A stretch of DNA of 64,000 nucleotides from positions 1 through 64,000 of the forward strand of contig SKCR01021425.1 in the NCBI GenBank assembly GCA_019454045.1, in the 5' to 3' direction. Of the stretch, positions 10,778 to 22,280 are shown one piece after another (within the stretch, counting starts at the first letter, position 1; the number at the start of each line of letters is the position of its first letter). Made by a program: the position numbers and the translations under genes. The notes under the pieces were generated by a model. The model searched no databases. It had not been told where the DNA came from and worked only from the letters and a program-made list of their open reading frames with translations. The DNA is from Zanthoxylum bungeanum (lineage: Eukaryota; Streptophyta; Magnoliopsida; Sapindales; Rutaceae).

Positions 10778-11654
10778 CTAACAAGACTGGGTCCTGGCAC
10801 CAGACCAGACCGGATCCCGACATTGGTGGGTGCCTTATCAGGTCATGACACCGACTCGTCCCGGGTGCCCACTGAATCAGGTCCCGACAATGGCCCCTCT
10901 TGGGTGCCGACATTGGGTCGGACCGAGTACCGACATCACCTGGTAAGATCGGGTCCCGACAAGATTGGGTTCCGACACCAGGTCGAACAAGGTCCCGACA
11001 CCAGGCCAGATAAGGTCTCGACACCAAGCTTGGCCTAGGTGCCAATATAACTCATCATATTTATTTTTATAATTATATTATAAAAATAATTTTGAAAATA
11101 ATTTTTTTTTATTAATGACACTTTGTATTTCTACATTTTTACATTGATATTGGATAAAGAATTAATATTCATACTCATCCATTATCCACCCAATGTCCAA
11201 TTGTATATTTAAAAAATTATTCATCTCTATATCCAATAAATATTGGATGGATATTATCCAAATCCAATTGAATGGATAATTGGATAGCCAATGAATATAT
11301 GTATTTTTACCATCCCTAAGTATCAATAAATTTTATCTAGTTAATAGCGAATTCAATTGATACAATTAATTAAATTATTGTGATAAGTTTAGAATATACA
11401 ATCATATGGTATTTACACAAGTGCTTTTCTTTTAAAACATTTATCTGTAAGAAACCTAAAATTTTTAAATGGCATCCATCGTAAACATGAGTAACGTGGT
11501 ACCACCAAAAAATTTGTAAATAACATGTATGATTCATTATCCATTTCTAGTTATTTTTTAATATTTTAACATACATGGCAATTAATTATTGGATTGTTGC
11601 ACGGATGATATGGTATCACTGTTGTGTCGTAGATTTTCTCAGTAGGAGTAAACT
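10778..11654 (+). repeat. Flank F, duplicated at 58149-58790
   Basis: From about 11047 onward this is collinear with 58170-58785 (ACTCATCATATTTATTTTT, then ATTATCCAAATCCAATTGAA, to CGTAGATTTTCT). In both places it follows directly after an Athila LTR end. That fits a tandem segmental duplication of element plus flank. It also contains the right end of an AT-rich MITE (to about 11316). No gene is seen. Confidence 0.7.
10790..11040. repeat. GC-rich GGTCCCGACA minisatellite
   Basis: Degenerate tandem units of about 15 to 30 bases built on GGTCCCGACA and CGACACCAGG. It is strikingly GC-rich in AT-rich DNA. The open frames on both strands (10725-11045) are by-products of the repeat. The homologous flank at 58149 keeps only about 25 bases here (GAGCCCGGCTCAGGGTC), so the array was gained or lost after the duplication. 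Confidence 0.75.
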
Positions 11655-11722
11655 TACCGAGTTATTTTATTACTTCGACACTCTTATACTTGGGAGTAAA
11701 GAATCACTTTTTGAGTGTGTCA
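11655..11722 (+). mobile_element. 5' LTR stub of Athila-like element B
   Basis: These 68 bases repeat the last 68 or so of LTR A (TTATTTTATTACTTCGACA to GTGTGTCA) and are followed by a tRNA-Asp-type primer-binding site. Only the extreme LTR end survives, joined to flank F. Confidence 0.75.
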
Positions 11723-11730
11723 AGTTTTTT

Positions 11731-11746
11731 ACGCCGTTGGCGGGGA
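11731..11746 (+). promoter_or_regulatory. Primer-binding site of element B (tRNA-Asp type)
   Basis: ACGCCGTTGGCGGGGA is a slightly decayed form of the TGGCGCCGTTGCCGGGGA site, intact at 51017-51035 on the other strand. It lies 8 bases after the LTR end. This marks the start of the internal region of B, interrupted at 11781 by copia-1. Confidence 0.7.
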
Positions 11747-11780
11747 ATAAAATTTAGTAGATAGAATAATAACTTAACTG

Positions 11781-13908
11781 TAGGAAACGTTTTCCTTGCG
11801 CAGTGGAAACATCGCAGGCACACGAATCAGACTTGAAAATTTTTTTTTCCCTTCCCACTTGATGGCCGAATGTGACCAGCAACTCCACTGAAATTTTATT
11901 ATTGTTTTGAAAAAAGTTTTGCCCCGGAACAGTCCCCGAACAGTCTCAGACAGCAATACAAAAATTGGACTGTTTTTTGACACAAAAACGCCCAAACCAT
12001 AACCAAAACAGTCCCAAATTTATATGACCAGCAGTGATATTTTCAGGTCTGATTTTTCAAAGAAAAACAGCCCCAACACAACCCCAAAAGTCCCATATGT
12101 GTTTCCCAAAAATTTCGGATTGATACGATACCAAACCGAGATCTGAATCCCCTTGGATGTGCTCGGCAATAGTCAGAAATTCACCCCACTGCTGTGAATC
12201 AATGAAGAAGAAAATGAGGTGGATTATTTTGGTTCAACACCATAAAGTCTTCTGAGCTATATCTCATTACCAACGCAAACTAGTGTGGGCTAGACTTACA
12301 AAATCCCTAAACAATTTAGAGATTAATGTCACACAATGGTTGCTAGGGTAAAATGAAAAGTCTATCCAAAAAGAAAAATATATTTTTCCTTTATATACTT
12401 AGGGTTACTTAGCCTTTCCCTTTCCACTTTTGTTAATATTCGACCATAGTGATTATTTTGAATTAATTTTGCAACATCAAATTCAATTACCATAATGAAT
12501 GATATGTTACAAAATTAAAATTACAATTACCTTTCAAAAAGTGTAACCATCAAAATTAAATTCAAGAGTTATGCAACCTAGCATAACTCACCAAGGGTTT
12601 TCCAAATTTAAAGCTAGAGTTTTGCAACCTAGCATAACTCACCAAGAGTTTTTAAAACCCAAGATTTGGAATTCCAAATTTGGCATTATTAAATTATATC
12701 ATATATAATTTAATATTATGCATTCAATAATTATCATATAATTATTAAAACCATATATTAACTTTTAATATATAGTTTCAAGTGTGACAAAATAATATTA
12801 TTAATCATATTAATAATATTTATACATATGTGAGTATATAATTGGACTATCCAATTATACTAAATCTGCTACAGTATATTGAGCTAACACGGAGACCAAA
12901 TGGACTTACGGTTCCGAGCTCCAATAATCTCGAAATATTAATTAAGCTCTTAATTAAATATTCTGAATTATTAACTCCAGGTTATTCCACTAAAAACCCG
13001 AAGATGCGCTGTCGTTGCCGCATATAGTATATTAAGCCGAACCAAGTCAGTGTCCATCGATATAGTCACTACATATAGATTAACCCTTCATGAGTATCTC
13101 GTAATTAGAGCCGGGTCATAATTTTTGTTATACCCCTCTAATTATTTTTACCTTAAGTACCATTGATTCTATAATGAATGATTTATTCATAACTATTATG
13201 AATTTTAATCTTTCTATTCGTAATAGAAAGACTTGAGCGCTCTAATCGTTCAAGTACCGAATCAACCCTTAAGGAAGATACTCATCTACGTCTTGCAAGA
13301 ATGAGTGAACTCCATGTTTATGTAAAATGTCCCCAACTACATATCAGATCATGGCCCCAAAATACGTAGATGTTGGTTGGGACTACTACACCATCCTCAC
13401 CTTTGTAAATCAAATGACATAGTCTGTCATGCAGGAGTTCGTAGTACACTTAGGATTAAGATCAATCCATATATGATCATCTAGTAGATCGAAATGAATT
13501 TCTTTAATTAACGGATATTATAAGAGAGTCATTTCTAACGGGGTCCAGTCCTACATGATCACATCATACAAGGTGCCTTCATTCTTATGTCTCCACATGG
13601 ACGATCCCGGATCAATGTCGCCATACAATTATAGAATGGACCGCAACTATAGATAAATCACAAATAAAGTATCTGTTTTGTTTGCTCTTTATGGACTATT
13701 TTAGATTATCGACTTCAGACTTAAATCCTCTTGTATATGACACTTATACATAAATTCTGAAGGTACAAGTGTAATCTAGGGTAATCAAGATAATTTACAA
13801 AATGCGAAATTTAAACAAACACTTTGATAAATGAATAATGCATAATTTTATTTCATAACATATAAAACCGTTTACATTACATGAAGCTCTAGGGTATATA
13901 TCCCAACA
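11781..13908 (-). mobile_element. copia-1 3' LTR
   Basis: Partner of 30654-32758. On the minus strand it starts TGTTGGGATATATACCC just after the polypurine tract AAGTAGGAGAT (13909-13919). It lacks about 80 bases present in the other LTR between about 31097 and 31170, including a (GAA)n run, so the two copies have diverged by indels since insertion. Confidence 0.9.
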
Positions 13909-13924
13909 ATCTCCTACTTGCACT

Positions 13925-14108
13925 AGAGCAAATGGGACATGTCATGTAATCCTATACCATCTAGGTGACCTTCAAACACTTTAGCCGACAAGGTATTTGT
14001 AAACGGATAAGCTAGGTTCTCTGCAGATATAATCTTTGTGACAGTAACATCCCCCCTCTACATTATCTCCCTGATGAGATGATATTTCCTCTCTATATAC
14101 TTTCCCTT
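13925..14108 (-). pseudogene. copia-1 RNase H, C-terminal piece
   Basis: Reads KYIERKYHLIREI, then RGDVTVTKI, ENLAYPFT and VFEGHLDGIG, the usual end of copia RNase H before the 3' LTR. The N-terminal part resumes at 25928 beyond gypsy-1. The break falls within the conserved SHxxGKYIERKYHL segment. A 5-bp duplication with one mismatch (CCCTT at 14104-14108, CCCAT at 25928-25932) marks the insertion. Confidence 0.85.
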
Positions 14109-15897
14109 TGACCGGTGGCAAACAAACACGTAACGCAAGCACATGTATCGCTCAAGTAGTATAAAATATATCGATCCCACGAGGACTTAATACCCAAGCT
14201 ATTAATTTATGAAGCTAAATGTCTACTATTATATAATTGATTTGATTGTTGGTTGGAAGGTGATTTTTATTTAAAACAAGTAAATAAAAAAGAACAAAGG
14301 TCGATTTTAAGTTTTAAACAATAATATGAAAATATCCAGGGTTGTGAATTCTACCAATATATTTCTAAAGATAAGTTGATTATCTTATGCTTGTGAAATA
14401 TGTCAGTTTATTAACCTGGAACGCGAAGTTATGCAAAAGCCTCTTCCGATGGTCAGATGCAAACACCCAAAGTAACCCAATTAACTATATTTCTATATTA
14501 ATTATGAAACTCCAAAATTCATTAAGTTTAAGTTCCAATTATGGCTACCCACGCCCGACATTATATTCCTATCCTGGAAGGAAATCTCTAAGTTGAATGT
14601 GAGATCGTGAGCTATTGAGTCTACGGCTAAACCTAAAATCTCTTTTCCAAGTTCATTTTAAGTTTACCAAATCAATCTTATTAGTGGCCAATTAACAAGA
14701 AACATTAAGAACTATACTCAATAAATAAACCTATACACCACACAAGACATAAGAAAAGTCAACTTATTAAATCATTGATATTGGTTTTCATCACAACCCT
14801 AGACAACGTATTTAGTTACGACACATATCTAGGATTACTAAAGACATAAATAAATAAAACATCATGCAACTAATTGAAAATTAAAAAGGTAAAAATTACA
14901 ACAATGAAATAAAATGATGGGGTTTGGGGATCCACTTTTATTATTTCAAATCTAGAAATCTCCATTATTATAATATATAAATTTGCATTACACTACCAAC
15001 CGACCATATAGGCGGTATCCTGATCAAGTCAGATTTTTAATTAATTCCAACCGACCATAAAGGCGGTATCCAATTAAGTCAGGTTAAAATTAATTTAATT
15101 AAGTCCAATCGACCAATAACGCGGTATCCAATTAAGTCAGGTTTTAAGATAATTTATATATTATAACTAAAGGAGATTAATCTAAATTATTATAATAAAA
15201 TCTTTACCTTTCACCCCAACAGAAAGAAGTTACCTACTCATACTTTTAAGTAAATCAAATAAAGATTTATTACTTAAAATAAAAATTAAATACAAGAAAA
15301 CTGAAATTAAACAAACAAGATACTCTCTTCTTAGTATTCTAAGGAAATTCCCCAGAAGAAAGTATGAAGAATTCAAATGAAATCAGCCTTATTTATTAGC
15401 TTCAAAATCGGTACGCGTCGCGATGCGTAGAGTTTTCGCTTCGCGACGGGTGCTGCAGGAATTGGTGGCTATCAGCTGACTCCATTATTGGCTCGGTGTC
15501 GTGAATCTTTGAGGGTTGGCATCTCGATATTGACATCATGATGACGCAAGTGATGACGCGTGTCGGCAGGCTGAATTATTGGCTGTCGTCATGATGATGT
15601 GATGATGACACACGTCACGACGCGGTGGTGATGCATGTCGGCAGCTGAATAATTGAAGCGCGACATGACGCAAAGAGCTTGCGCGTCGTGACACAAAGAG
15701 CTTGGGCGTCGCGCCGCGTGAATTTCCAATTTTTCCCTTTTCATTCGTTTTTCGTCGGTTTATCCCCGATTTGATTCCAGTAAGTCCAGAAATCTTATTT
15801 ATCTACAAAACACATCAAAATATTCACAAAACTCGAGAAACTATACAAAATATTAAGTAAAAGGGGCGGTAAATATTGATATATTTTCCGCTTATCA
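14109..15897 (-). mobile_element. gypsy-1 3' LTR
   Basis: Aligns with 24218-25927 throughout. It contains three units of the form CCAACCGACCA...GGCGGTATCC...AAGTCAGG near 14996, 15047 and 15108. On the U3 side (15410-15720) is a block of CGTCGCGACG, TCATGATGA and GTCGGCAG motifs. The polypurine tract beyond 15898 is poor (GTTTATGGGTG on the minus strand). Confidence 0.88.
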
Positions 15898-17162
15898 CAC
15901 CCATAAACCTAACATTTTGCTAGTCCTCGAGCAATACAAACAAAATAAAATGCAATAAACAACTTTAAAAAAAATCAACTAAGCCACTTTCGTAGGGATC
16001 ACGGTTGTATTTAGCGTATGCAACAAGCTTTTAAACCCCTATGTGTCCCTAGTGGATGAGTTGTAGTCTCGTGAGAGCTTACAACAATGATACCCACAAA
16101 CGTCAATCAAATGTACAGTCAAACATACAAAACATGTTAGTGACTAAACAAGTGAAATACTTATCCAAATTTATAGTTGTTTTCTTTCTTTCTAAATTAC
16201 CAAATAAGTAAATTCTCCGATTATTTTTACCATTCTCCATATACACAACCAACAAGGTATTAATCAAATAATTGTGCCCACAATATTCATAAGTGTAGTT
16301 GATAAGAGAGTAATATTTTTGTCCTAAAGTTATAATAGAATTCACACCTTTTTTGGCAATGAAATTTTATATATATATATATAACATCTTCAATCCTTGT
16401 AGCATGCTTTGGGCCAGTGACTCCCAAACCAGTTGGCTTTAGGGCACTAGGTGTTAAGACACTCCTATGGACGTAATTACCCGGATCTCAGATGTTAAAA
16501 GTTCTACCGTTTGACGCAAACAATCACTGCTTACCGAGGAAAAACGTCTGGTTACTAAGTAGAAACTTTATTAATATTAACTCAGGCTTTTACCGTTTGA
16601 TGCGAACAATCACTGCTTATTGAGACAAGACATCCGGTTAGTAAGTAAAAGCATGGTTAATTATTTATATACACAATTTTTTTTATTATTATTCTATCGC
16701 TTTCAAATGCTTCCTCCAATAAACTAGAGCACTGGATATTACAAACTTTTCACTTACGACCCATGTCTGTATGTTACCATGCATGTTGATAATACATGTC
16801 AAATGAGCATATGAAGTTTAAATTTAAGTCAATATTATCGAGAATTCACGAATTTAAATAATTCAAAATGAAATAAAAAAAATTAACTTGTTACAAATTA
16901 GGTTGAGATACGTCTCAGGAGTGGAAATTCCTTACACAGCTATCTCAAAAGACAATTCCACCTAATTAGTCAAGTTTAATTTTTTTTTTAAGGAAAAAAA
17001 AACCAAGCAAAAACAACACAACGAAAAATAAAAATAGGATACTAATCAACTATTCCCCACCCCCAAACCTAATTGAGACATTGTCCCCAATGTCTAAAAA
17101 GAAGAAGGAAAGGTTAGAAGACAATAACTAGTTAGCGTGGAATTGTACATTTAAAAAGAAAA
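15898..17162 (-). other. gypsy-1 conserved 3' module
   Basis: Lies between LOG and the 3' LTR. On the minus strand, in order: a perfect hairpin with GACATTG arms and a GGGA loop (17077-17094); a segment around GGAATTTCCACTCCTGAGACG; two GTGATTGTT(C/T)GC motifs (about 16516-16529 and 16602-16615) with ACTTAGTAACC; one CCCTAAAGCCAACTGG segment (about 16430); a frame with TLGQKYYSLINYTYEY (16250-16330); and CTCGAGGACTAGCAAAATG just before the LTR, a 3'-end sequence I associate with Athila elements. All parts recur in element A, gypsy-2 or both. Confidence 0.65.
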
Positions 17163-17815
17163 CTAAAGGTTAAGATCCAAATTTATCCGTCGCTGCTTAC
17201 CACGATCATTATCAGACAAGTTTATCTTAGGAAAGATAGGGTCAATTTATGGTTCAAAGGATAAGAGTTGGTCAATTAAATCATTGGTTGTTCTGGCAGT
17301 GAAGAGGGTATCATTTACAAAAACCTAATCGTTTGACCAACTCTGGGCATTTTCAAGAAACACAAAAAGAAAGTCCAAAAAATCCATCAACATTAAACAG
17401 TCTAATTGGTTTCTGGTGTATGTTCAAGTTTGCCCAAGATAATACTGTGAAAATTTCCTACATCGTGCCCAAGCCATCTGGCAAAGCAATAAAAGTATCA
17501 GCACAATTAATCATTTCAACAAGTCGTTCGGACACCTAGCATGATGCATTCCTCTCCATTTAATTATCTGATAAGATTCGCCTCTGCCAAAGGTTTTGGG
17601 ATGATTCCCAAAACTTGATTACCTCATTCCTGTACGACCCTTGAAACGTACCCCATTAGTCCAAGATTGCCACCACCATATACTAAGTGCATATTTCTCT
17701 TAGCATTGACTCTACCCAATTCGTTTGCTGCTTCAACGAATTATGGTTTAGAACCAGAATTAGTACCGCAAAACATACAGATATTAACAACTCGTCTTCT
17801 TGAAGTTGCTTCCAT
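17163..17815 (-). pseudogene. LOG-like cytokinin phosphoribohydrolase in gypsy-1
   Basis: A 653-bp LOG-family copy with its own ATG at 17815. In conceptual frames: MEATSRRRVVNICMFCG, EAANELGRV, LVYGGGNLGLMGYVS (the GGG nucleotide-binding loop), [46 protein letters not shown], and the tail RRINLDLNL before TAG. The second residue of the PGG motif is Asp (PDG), and a stop interrupts the following Glu region. Several other stops and frameshifts are present. There is no intron, unlike plant LOG genes, which I recall as multi-exon. It lies between ORF-X and the 3' module, with a TATA-like box about 60 bases upstream of the ATG. Confidence 0.88.
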
Positions 17816-17870
17816 TTTTTTTATTACTCTCTCAAATCTGGATGTCTACAAGAGGGCAGTGACTAGCTGA

Positions 17871-17878
17871 ATTTATAG
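17871..17878 (-). promoter_or_regulatory. TATA-like box upstream of gypsy-1 LOG
   Basis: Minus-strand CTATAAAT, about 60 bases before the LOG ATG. The segment around it (CACTAGCTATTATTACTCA-like, TTTTTCAGG, CTATAAATTCAG) matches 49190-49235 in gypsy-2 with the same spacing. It is not associated with an LTR. Promoter activity is inferred from sequence and spacing only. Confidence 0.5.
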
Positions 17879-18099
17879 ATCCTGAAAAAGGATGAGTAAT
17901 AATAGCACTAGTACCGGCCAAATGACAATTATTAGGTAAAGAGTAAAATAAATCTTGAAAGTCAAAAAGTCTGGATCTCGTCGGCGAAAATAAAAGAAAA
18001 TAACAAAAAAAAAATCACAATTATTAGTTAAAGACAAATAAATAATAATATGCACAGGAAGTAACGGCTTGAATGACATCTATGTGTCAGGGACAAGCT

Positions 18100-18690
18100 T
18101 CCCATCCAATTTTCTTATAAATTGGCAAACAGGGTCTTTTAAAGTCAGATTCCCGAGACTTAATTACTGTCTTTCTCTTTGAAACTGTATATATAAATTG
18201 CGAATCACGTGATACATATATCCACTGGGATGCATCTCAAGAGTCAATGATATGTCAATTAAAGACTCTTTACTCATGTCATCCCTAATGAATTTTATTT
18301 TATCTTCGCGATTATCAGACATCATTCGTAAAGAACGACAACGAGTATTGCATGTACATCGTGCACATCTATAACAAAAACCTAATCGTTTAGCTCTTCT
18401 TTTCTTACCATAGGTGTTTTTCCCTAAACCAGGCATAAATGAAATAAAAGAGTCAGATGACTCACCTGTCAATCGGACCTGTGTTTCAATTATCTAATGA
18501 ATGTCACTAGGAATACCTTTGATCGTCAGAAGTCTCATTCTTCCAATGCGTGCTTTGTAGACTTTCATTAGCGATTTTTGAGGGAGAGAAGGAAAATGCT
18601 TGTGAAGTTTTGCGAGAACGTCTTCCATCCTGTTTGTGGCTTCTCCTACAAAAATCAAACACACAAAAATAAAACACATCAAATCTCAAT
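18100..18690 (-). pseudogene. ORF-X, uncharacterised cysteine-rich frame upstream of LOG
   Basis: Two overlapping leftward frames. The first gives MEDVLAKLHKHFPSLPQKSL; the second (18164-18472) gives SDSFISFMPGLGKNTYGKK, a cysteine cluster in FCYRCARCTCNTRCRSL, then MMSDNREDKIKFI, and ends near HPSGYMYHVIRNLYIQF. Element B keeps the same peptide order (DSFISYIPGLEKNTY, CNTCC, MSNNCEEKF) at 35980-36170. Conservation at protein level suggests it was once coding. The alternating Cys could bind metal, but I do not recognise the family. It occupies the slot where Athila elements often carry an env-like frame; no signal peptide or membrane segment is evident. Confidence 0.55.
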
Positions 18691-18821
18691 ATATACCCAA
18701 ATTACATGGGTTGCCTCCCTACTAGCGCTAAGTTTAACGTCGTCAGCTAGACATGACTGCCCGAACGTTAGGTTGGATCTGCCAGTGTGAGACTCTCTTT
18801 TTGTCGCTCAAATAATTCTCC

Positions 18822-19990
18822 TCAATAGTGCTTGACACGTTGGCTATTGACCCTGAATGTCTTGTTGGAGTTGGGGTTATGTATCTCAACTACTCGATAG
18901 CGTAACACTTGGGTAATCACAAATGGACCTGACCATCGTGATTTCAGCTTGCCAGGGAAAAGCTTCAACCTTTAGTTGTATAACAACATCTGCTGCTCTG
19001 GTTCCAGTTGTCTTCGCACTATTTTTTTATCATGCTACTTTTTGGTCTTTTCTTTGTACAGTTTGGCATTCTCATAAGCATGGAGGTGAAATTCCTCCAA
19101 TTCATTCAGTTGGTAGAGTCATTTCTCTCATGCTACTTGCAGATCAAATTTAACTTCTTTAGTGCCCAGTACACTTTATGTTCGAGCTCCACAAGCATAT
19201 GGCATGCTTTCCCAAACACCATTCGGTATTGGGATATTCCAATAGGTGTCTTGTAAGCTGTCCGATAGGCCCATAATACGTCATCTAATTTTATAGACCG
19301 ATCCCTCCTTGTTGAACCAACGGTTCTCTCCATGATTCTTTTTATTTCTCTGTTGGTGACTTCGATCTGACCACTTATCTGCGGATGGTAAGTAGTGGCA
19401 ACTTTGTGAGTTACTCCGTATTTGGCTAGAAGTGCATCGAAGTATCTGTTGCAGAAGTATGTGCCACCATCACTGATGATCGCTCGAGGTGTTTCAAACG
19501 AGTGAAAATATTCTTTTTGAGGAATTTTAACACCACTTCGGAGTCATTTGATGGCCGTGTAGTTGCTTCAACCCATTTGAAAACGTAGTCTACTGCAACC
19601 AGAATGTACAGGTTTCCATATGATGGATTAAAAGATCCCATAAAGTCAATCCCCCATACATCAAATATCTCCACTTCGAGAATACTTTGAAGAGGTCTTT
19701 TCTTCTCGAAAGATTTCTCGCTCTCTAACACCTGTCAAATTGAAGAACGAATAAGTGAGCATCTTTAAATAAAGTGGGCCAGAACAAACCTAATTGTAGG
19801 ACTTTGGATGCAGTTTTATCTCCGCTGAAGTGTCCACCATAAGGTGATGAATGACAATGCTGCAAGACACTATTAACCTCCTCATATGGTACACAATACC
19901 GTAATAACTTATCAGCACAACGTTTGAATAGATATGGCTCATCCCAGATATAATGCTTGACTTTTTTGAAAAATTTCTTATGTTGCTGAT
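18822..19990 (-). pseudogene. gypsy-1 integrase
   Basis: Order on the minus strand: an HHCC-type zinc region (HCHSSPYGGHFSGDKT, about 19820-19870), a catalytic core with [13 protein letters not shown] and [12 protein letters not shown] (19560-19680), then [20 protein letters not shown] and [13 protein letters not shown] (19133-19330), a GPFVI-like C-terminal segment and RVKHY before a TGA at 18822. Stops and frameshifts split it into several pieces. Downstream is the GCGCTAGTAGGGAGGCAACC motif (18708-18727 on the minus strand), also kept in gypsy-2 at 49603-49622. Inactive. Confidence 0.85.
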
Positions 19991-20039
19991 GTGTCCATTC
20001 CAGCGGCCATTTCCCCGATACTATGTAGTTTTAATAGTC

Positions 20040-21621
20040 AGCTTACCATAGGACTTCCTGCTCATTGATGGCAAAAAATTGTTCATCTGGAAAAGTTTAT
20101 TTGATTGTCATTTCATTGCCAGTTATTCCTCCGTTTTCAAGCCTTGACAAGTGATCTGCCACTTGATTTTATGTCTCCTTCCTGTCTTGGATCTTCACGT
20201 TAAATTCTTACAGTAGAAGCACCCAATGGATCAATCAAGGCTTGGCATCTTTCTTCGCGATCAGGTATTTGATTGTTGAATGATCTGTGTAGACCACCAC
20301 TTTGGAACCCAACAAATAGGAGCGAAATTTATCAAAAATAAACATAATTGCGTGCACCCCATTTCGGTTTTTGTGTAGTTAAGTTGTGCTTCATTCAGAG
20401 TTTTGCTGGCGTAGTAGATGTGTGAAAACCTTTTGCATTGTGTTGTCCCAAAACTGCACCTACAACAAAATCACTAACATCGCATATCACTTCAAATGAG
20501 AGCGTCTAGTCTTGTGCTACTATGATGGGGGCAGAGACCAGCTTCTGTTTCAAGATCTCAAAAGCATGGTGGCATTCTTTGGTGAAGTGGAACGACATGT
20601 CTTTCTCCAATAGATTGCACAGAGGTTTAGTATTCTTGGAGAAGTCTTTGATAAATCTCTTGTAGAATCCTGCATGGCAGAGAAAACTTCGAATCCCTTT
20701 GACGGATGATGGTGGAGGTAATTTTTCTATCATCTCGATCTTTGATTTGTCTACCTATATTCCCTTTTGGGATATCCGATGTCCCAAGACAATGCCTTCC
20801 TGCACCATGAAGTGGCATTTCTCCCAGTTGAGTACAAAATTGGTATCTTCATATCTTTGTAACATTTTTTCCAGATTTTGTAAACAGTGGTCAAACGAGT
20901 CTCCAAATACTGAGAAGTCATCCATGAAGACTTACATGCTTTGTTCTATCATGTCTGAAAAGATAGCCATCATGCATCATTGAAAAGTGGAAGGAGCATT
21001 ACAGAGTCCAAATGGCATCATGCGGAATGCAAAAATACCATATGTGCATGTGAAAGTGGTTTTCTCCTGATCTTCTGGGGCGATGACAATCTGATTGTAT
21101 CCTGAGTATCCATCCAAAAAATAGTAGAATTCATGTCCCGCCAATTTGTCTAGCATTTGGTCAATGAATGGTAGTGGGAAATGATCCATCCGTGTTGCTT
21201 TGTTCAACTTCATGTAGTCCATGCATACTCTCCATCCAGTCATTATTCTTGTTGGAATAAACTCGTTCTTTTCATTAGTGACTACAGTCATTCCTCATTT
21301 CTTGGGTACATATTGCATAAGACTTACCCAAGTGCTGTCAGAGATGGGGTAGATGATGCATGTATCCAACCATTTGATGATTACTTTCTTTACTACTTCC
21401 TTCATAGTTGGATTCAATCTCCATTGATGCTCCACTGTGGCTTTGTACTCGTCGTTCATCAGGATTTTATGCATGCAAAATGATAAATTGATGCCATGAA
21501 TATTTACAATAGTCCAACCAATAGCTCTGTTGTGCTTGCCTAACACTCTCAACAACTTATCTTCATGCACCCACGTTAGGGATGAAGAAATAATCACCGG
21601 TAAATCAGAAGAGTTTTCCAA
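20040..21621 (-). pseudogene. gypsy-1 reverse transcriptase and RNase H
   Basis: RT blocks read RVCMDYMKLNKATRMDHFPL, GYSGYNQIVIAPEDQ, MMPFGLCNAPSTFQ and, after a stop, the catalytic FMDDFSVFGDSFDHCL. The thumb and connection follow with GFYKRFIKDFS. RNase H (about 20040-20510) retains EVICDVSDFVVGAVLGQ. Stops before the FMDD box and elsewhere make it non-functional. The FMDD rather than YVDD form and the spacing are typical of Ty3/gypsy elements of the Athila branch. Confidence 0.88.
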
Positions 21622-21696
21622 GTATGCATACCTGAGATGGTTCGGAAGTGGCTTTAGTTCTAGTTGTAGTGGTTTTTCAATCGAGGGCTTAATTCG

Positions 21697-22280
21697 CTAC
21701 TTTTTTTGTAGTTCCAAGCTTTCCACATATGGTGTCGATCTGAAATGAGAGGCTTCATAAAGATAGTTGATGCATTCCAGAATATCATCATCTACCTCTC
21801 TATCAATCATGTTGGTGATGCATGCTTCAAGTTTGTCAGTGGAAAGTTGCATTGCATCTGTGTTCTGGACGATACTATCTATTACATCGATTCTGAAACA
21901 TTCATCCTTCTTTTCGTCATTCGGGAATTTCATGGCTTTGAAAATATTGAATGTTACTTCTTTGTCCTGCCCCCTCATGGTTAGTTCACCTTTTTGTACA
22001 TCCATAATGGTTTGACATGTAGCCAAGAATGGTATCCTGAGGATGATGGGAACGTCTTTGTCTTCCTCCATGTCAAGGACAATGAAATTTGCTGGGAAAA
22101 TGAATTTGTCGACTTTGACTAATACATCTTCCACTACACCTCTTGGAAACATGAGTGATCTGTCAGCAAGTTACAGAGTGACTGAGGTGGGCTTTGCTTC
22201 TCCAATCTGTAGTTTCCTGTAAATAGACAAAGACATCAAGTTAATACTAGCACCTAGATCTCACAAAGCCTTACTGAAGT
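21697..22280 (-). pseudogene. gypsy-1 aspartic protease region
   Basis: Directly after a stop, the frame reads DLGASINLMSLSIYRKL, the D-[LT]-G-A active-site motif of the retroelement protease. Then come FPRGVVEDVLVKVDKFIFP, FIVLDMEEDKDVPIILRIPF and DVQKGELTMR. It ends with the linker LEACITNMIDREVDDDILEC. A related linker is present in the fused frame of gypsy-2 (50040-50080). Confidence 0.82.

Noticed and set aside
10725..11045. 106- and 97-residue frames on both strands
   Set aside because: By-products of the GC-rich minisatellite; repeating peptides such as VGTRSDP follow the DNA repeat.
17873..18079. Hydrophobic 68-residue frame that looks like a membrane segment upstream of LOG (also 49163-49387)
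   Set aside because: Overlaps the conserved TATA-like block; the frame breaks in the homologous copies, so a membrane or env-like protein is not supported.
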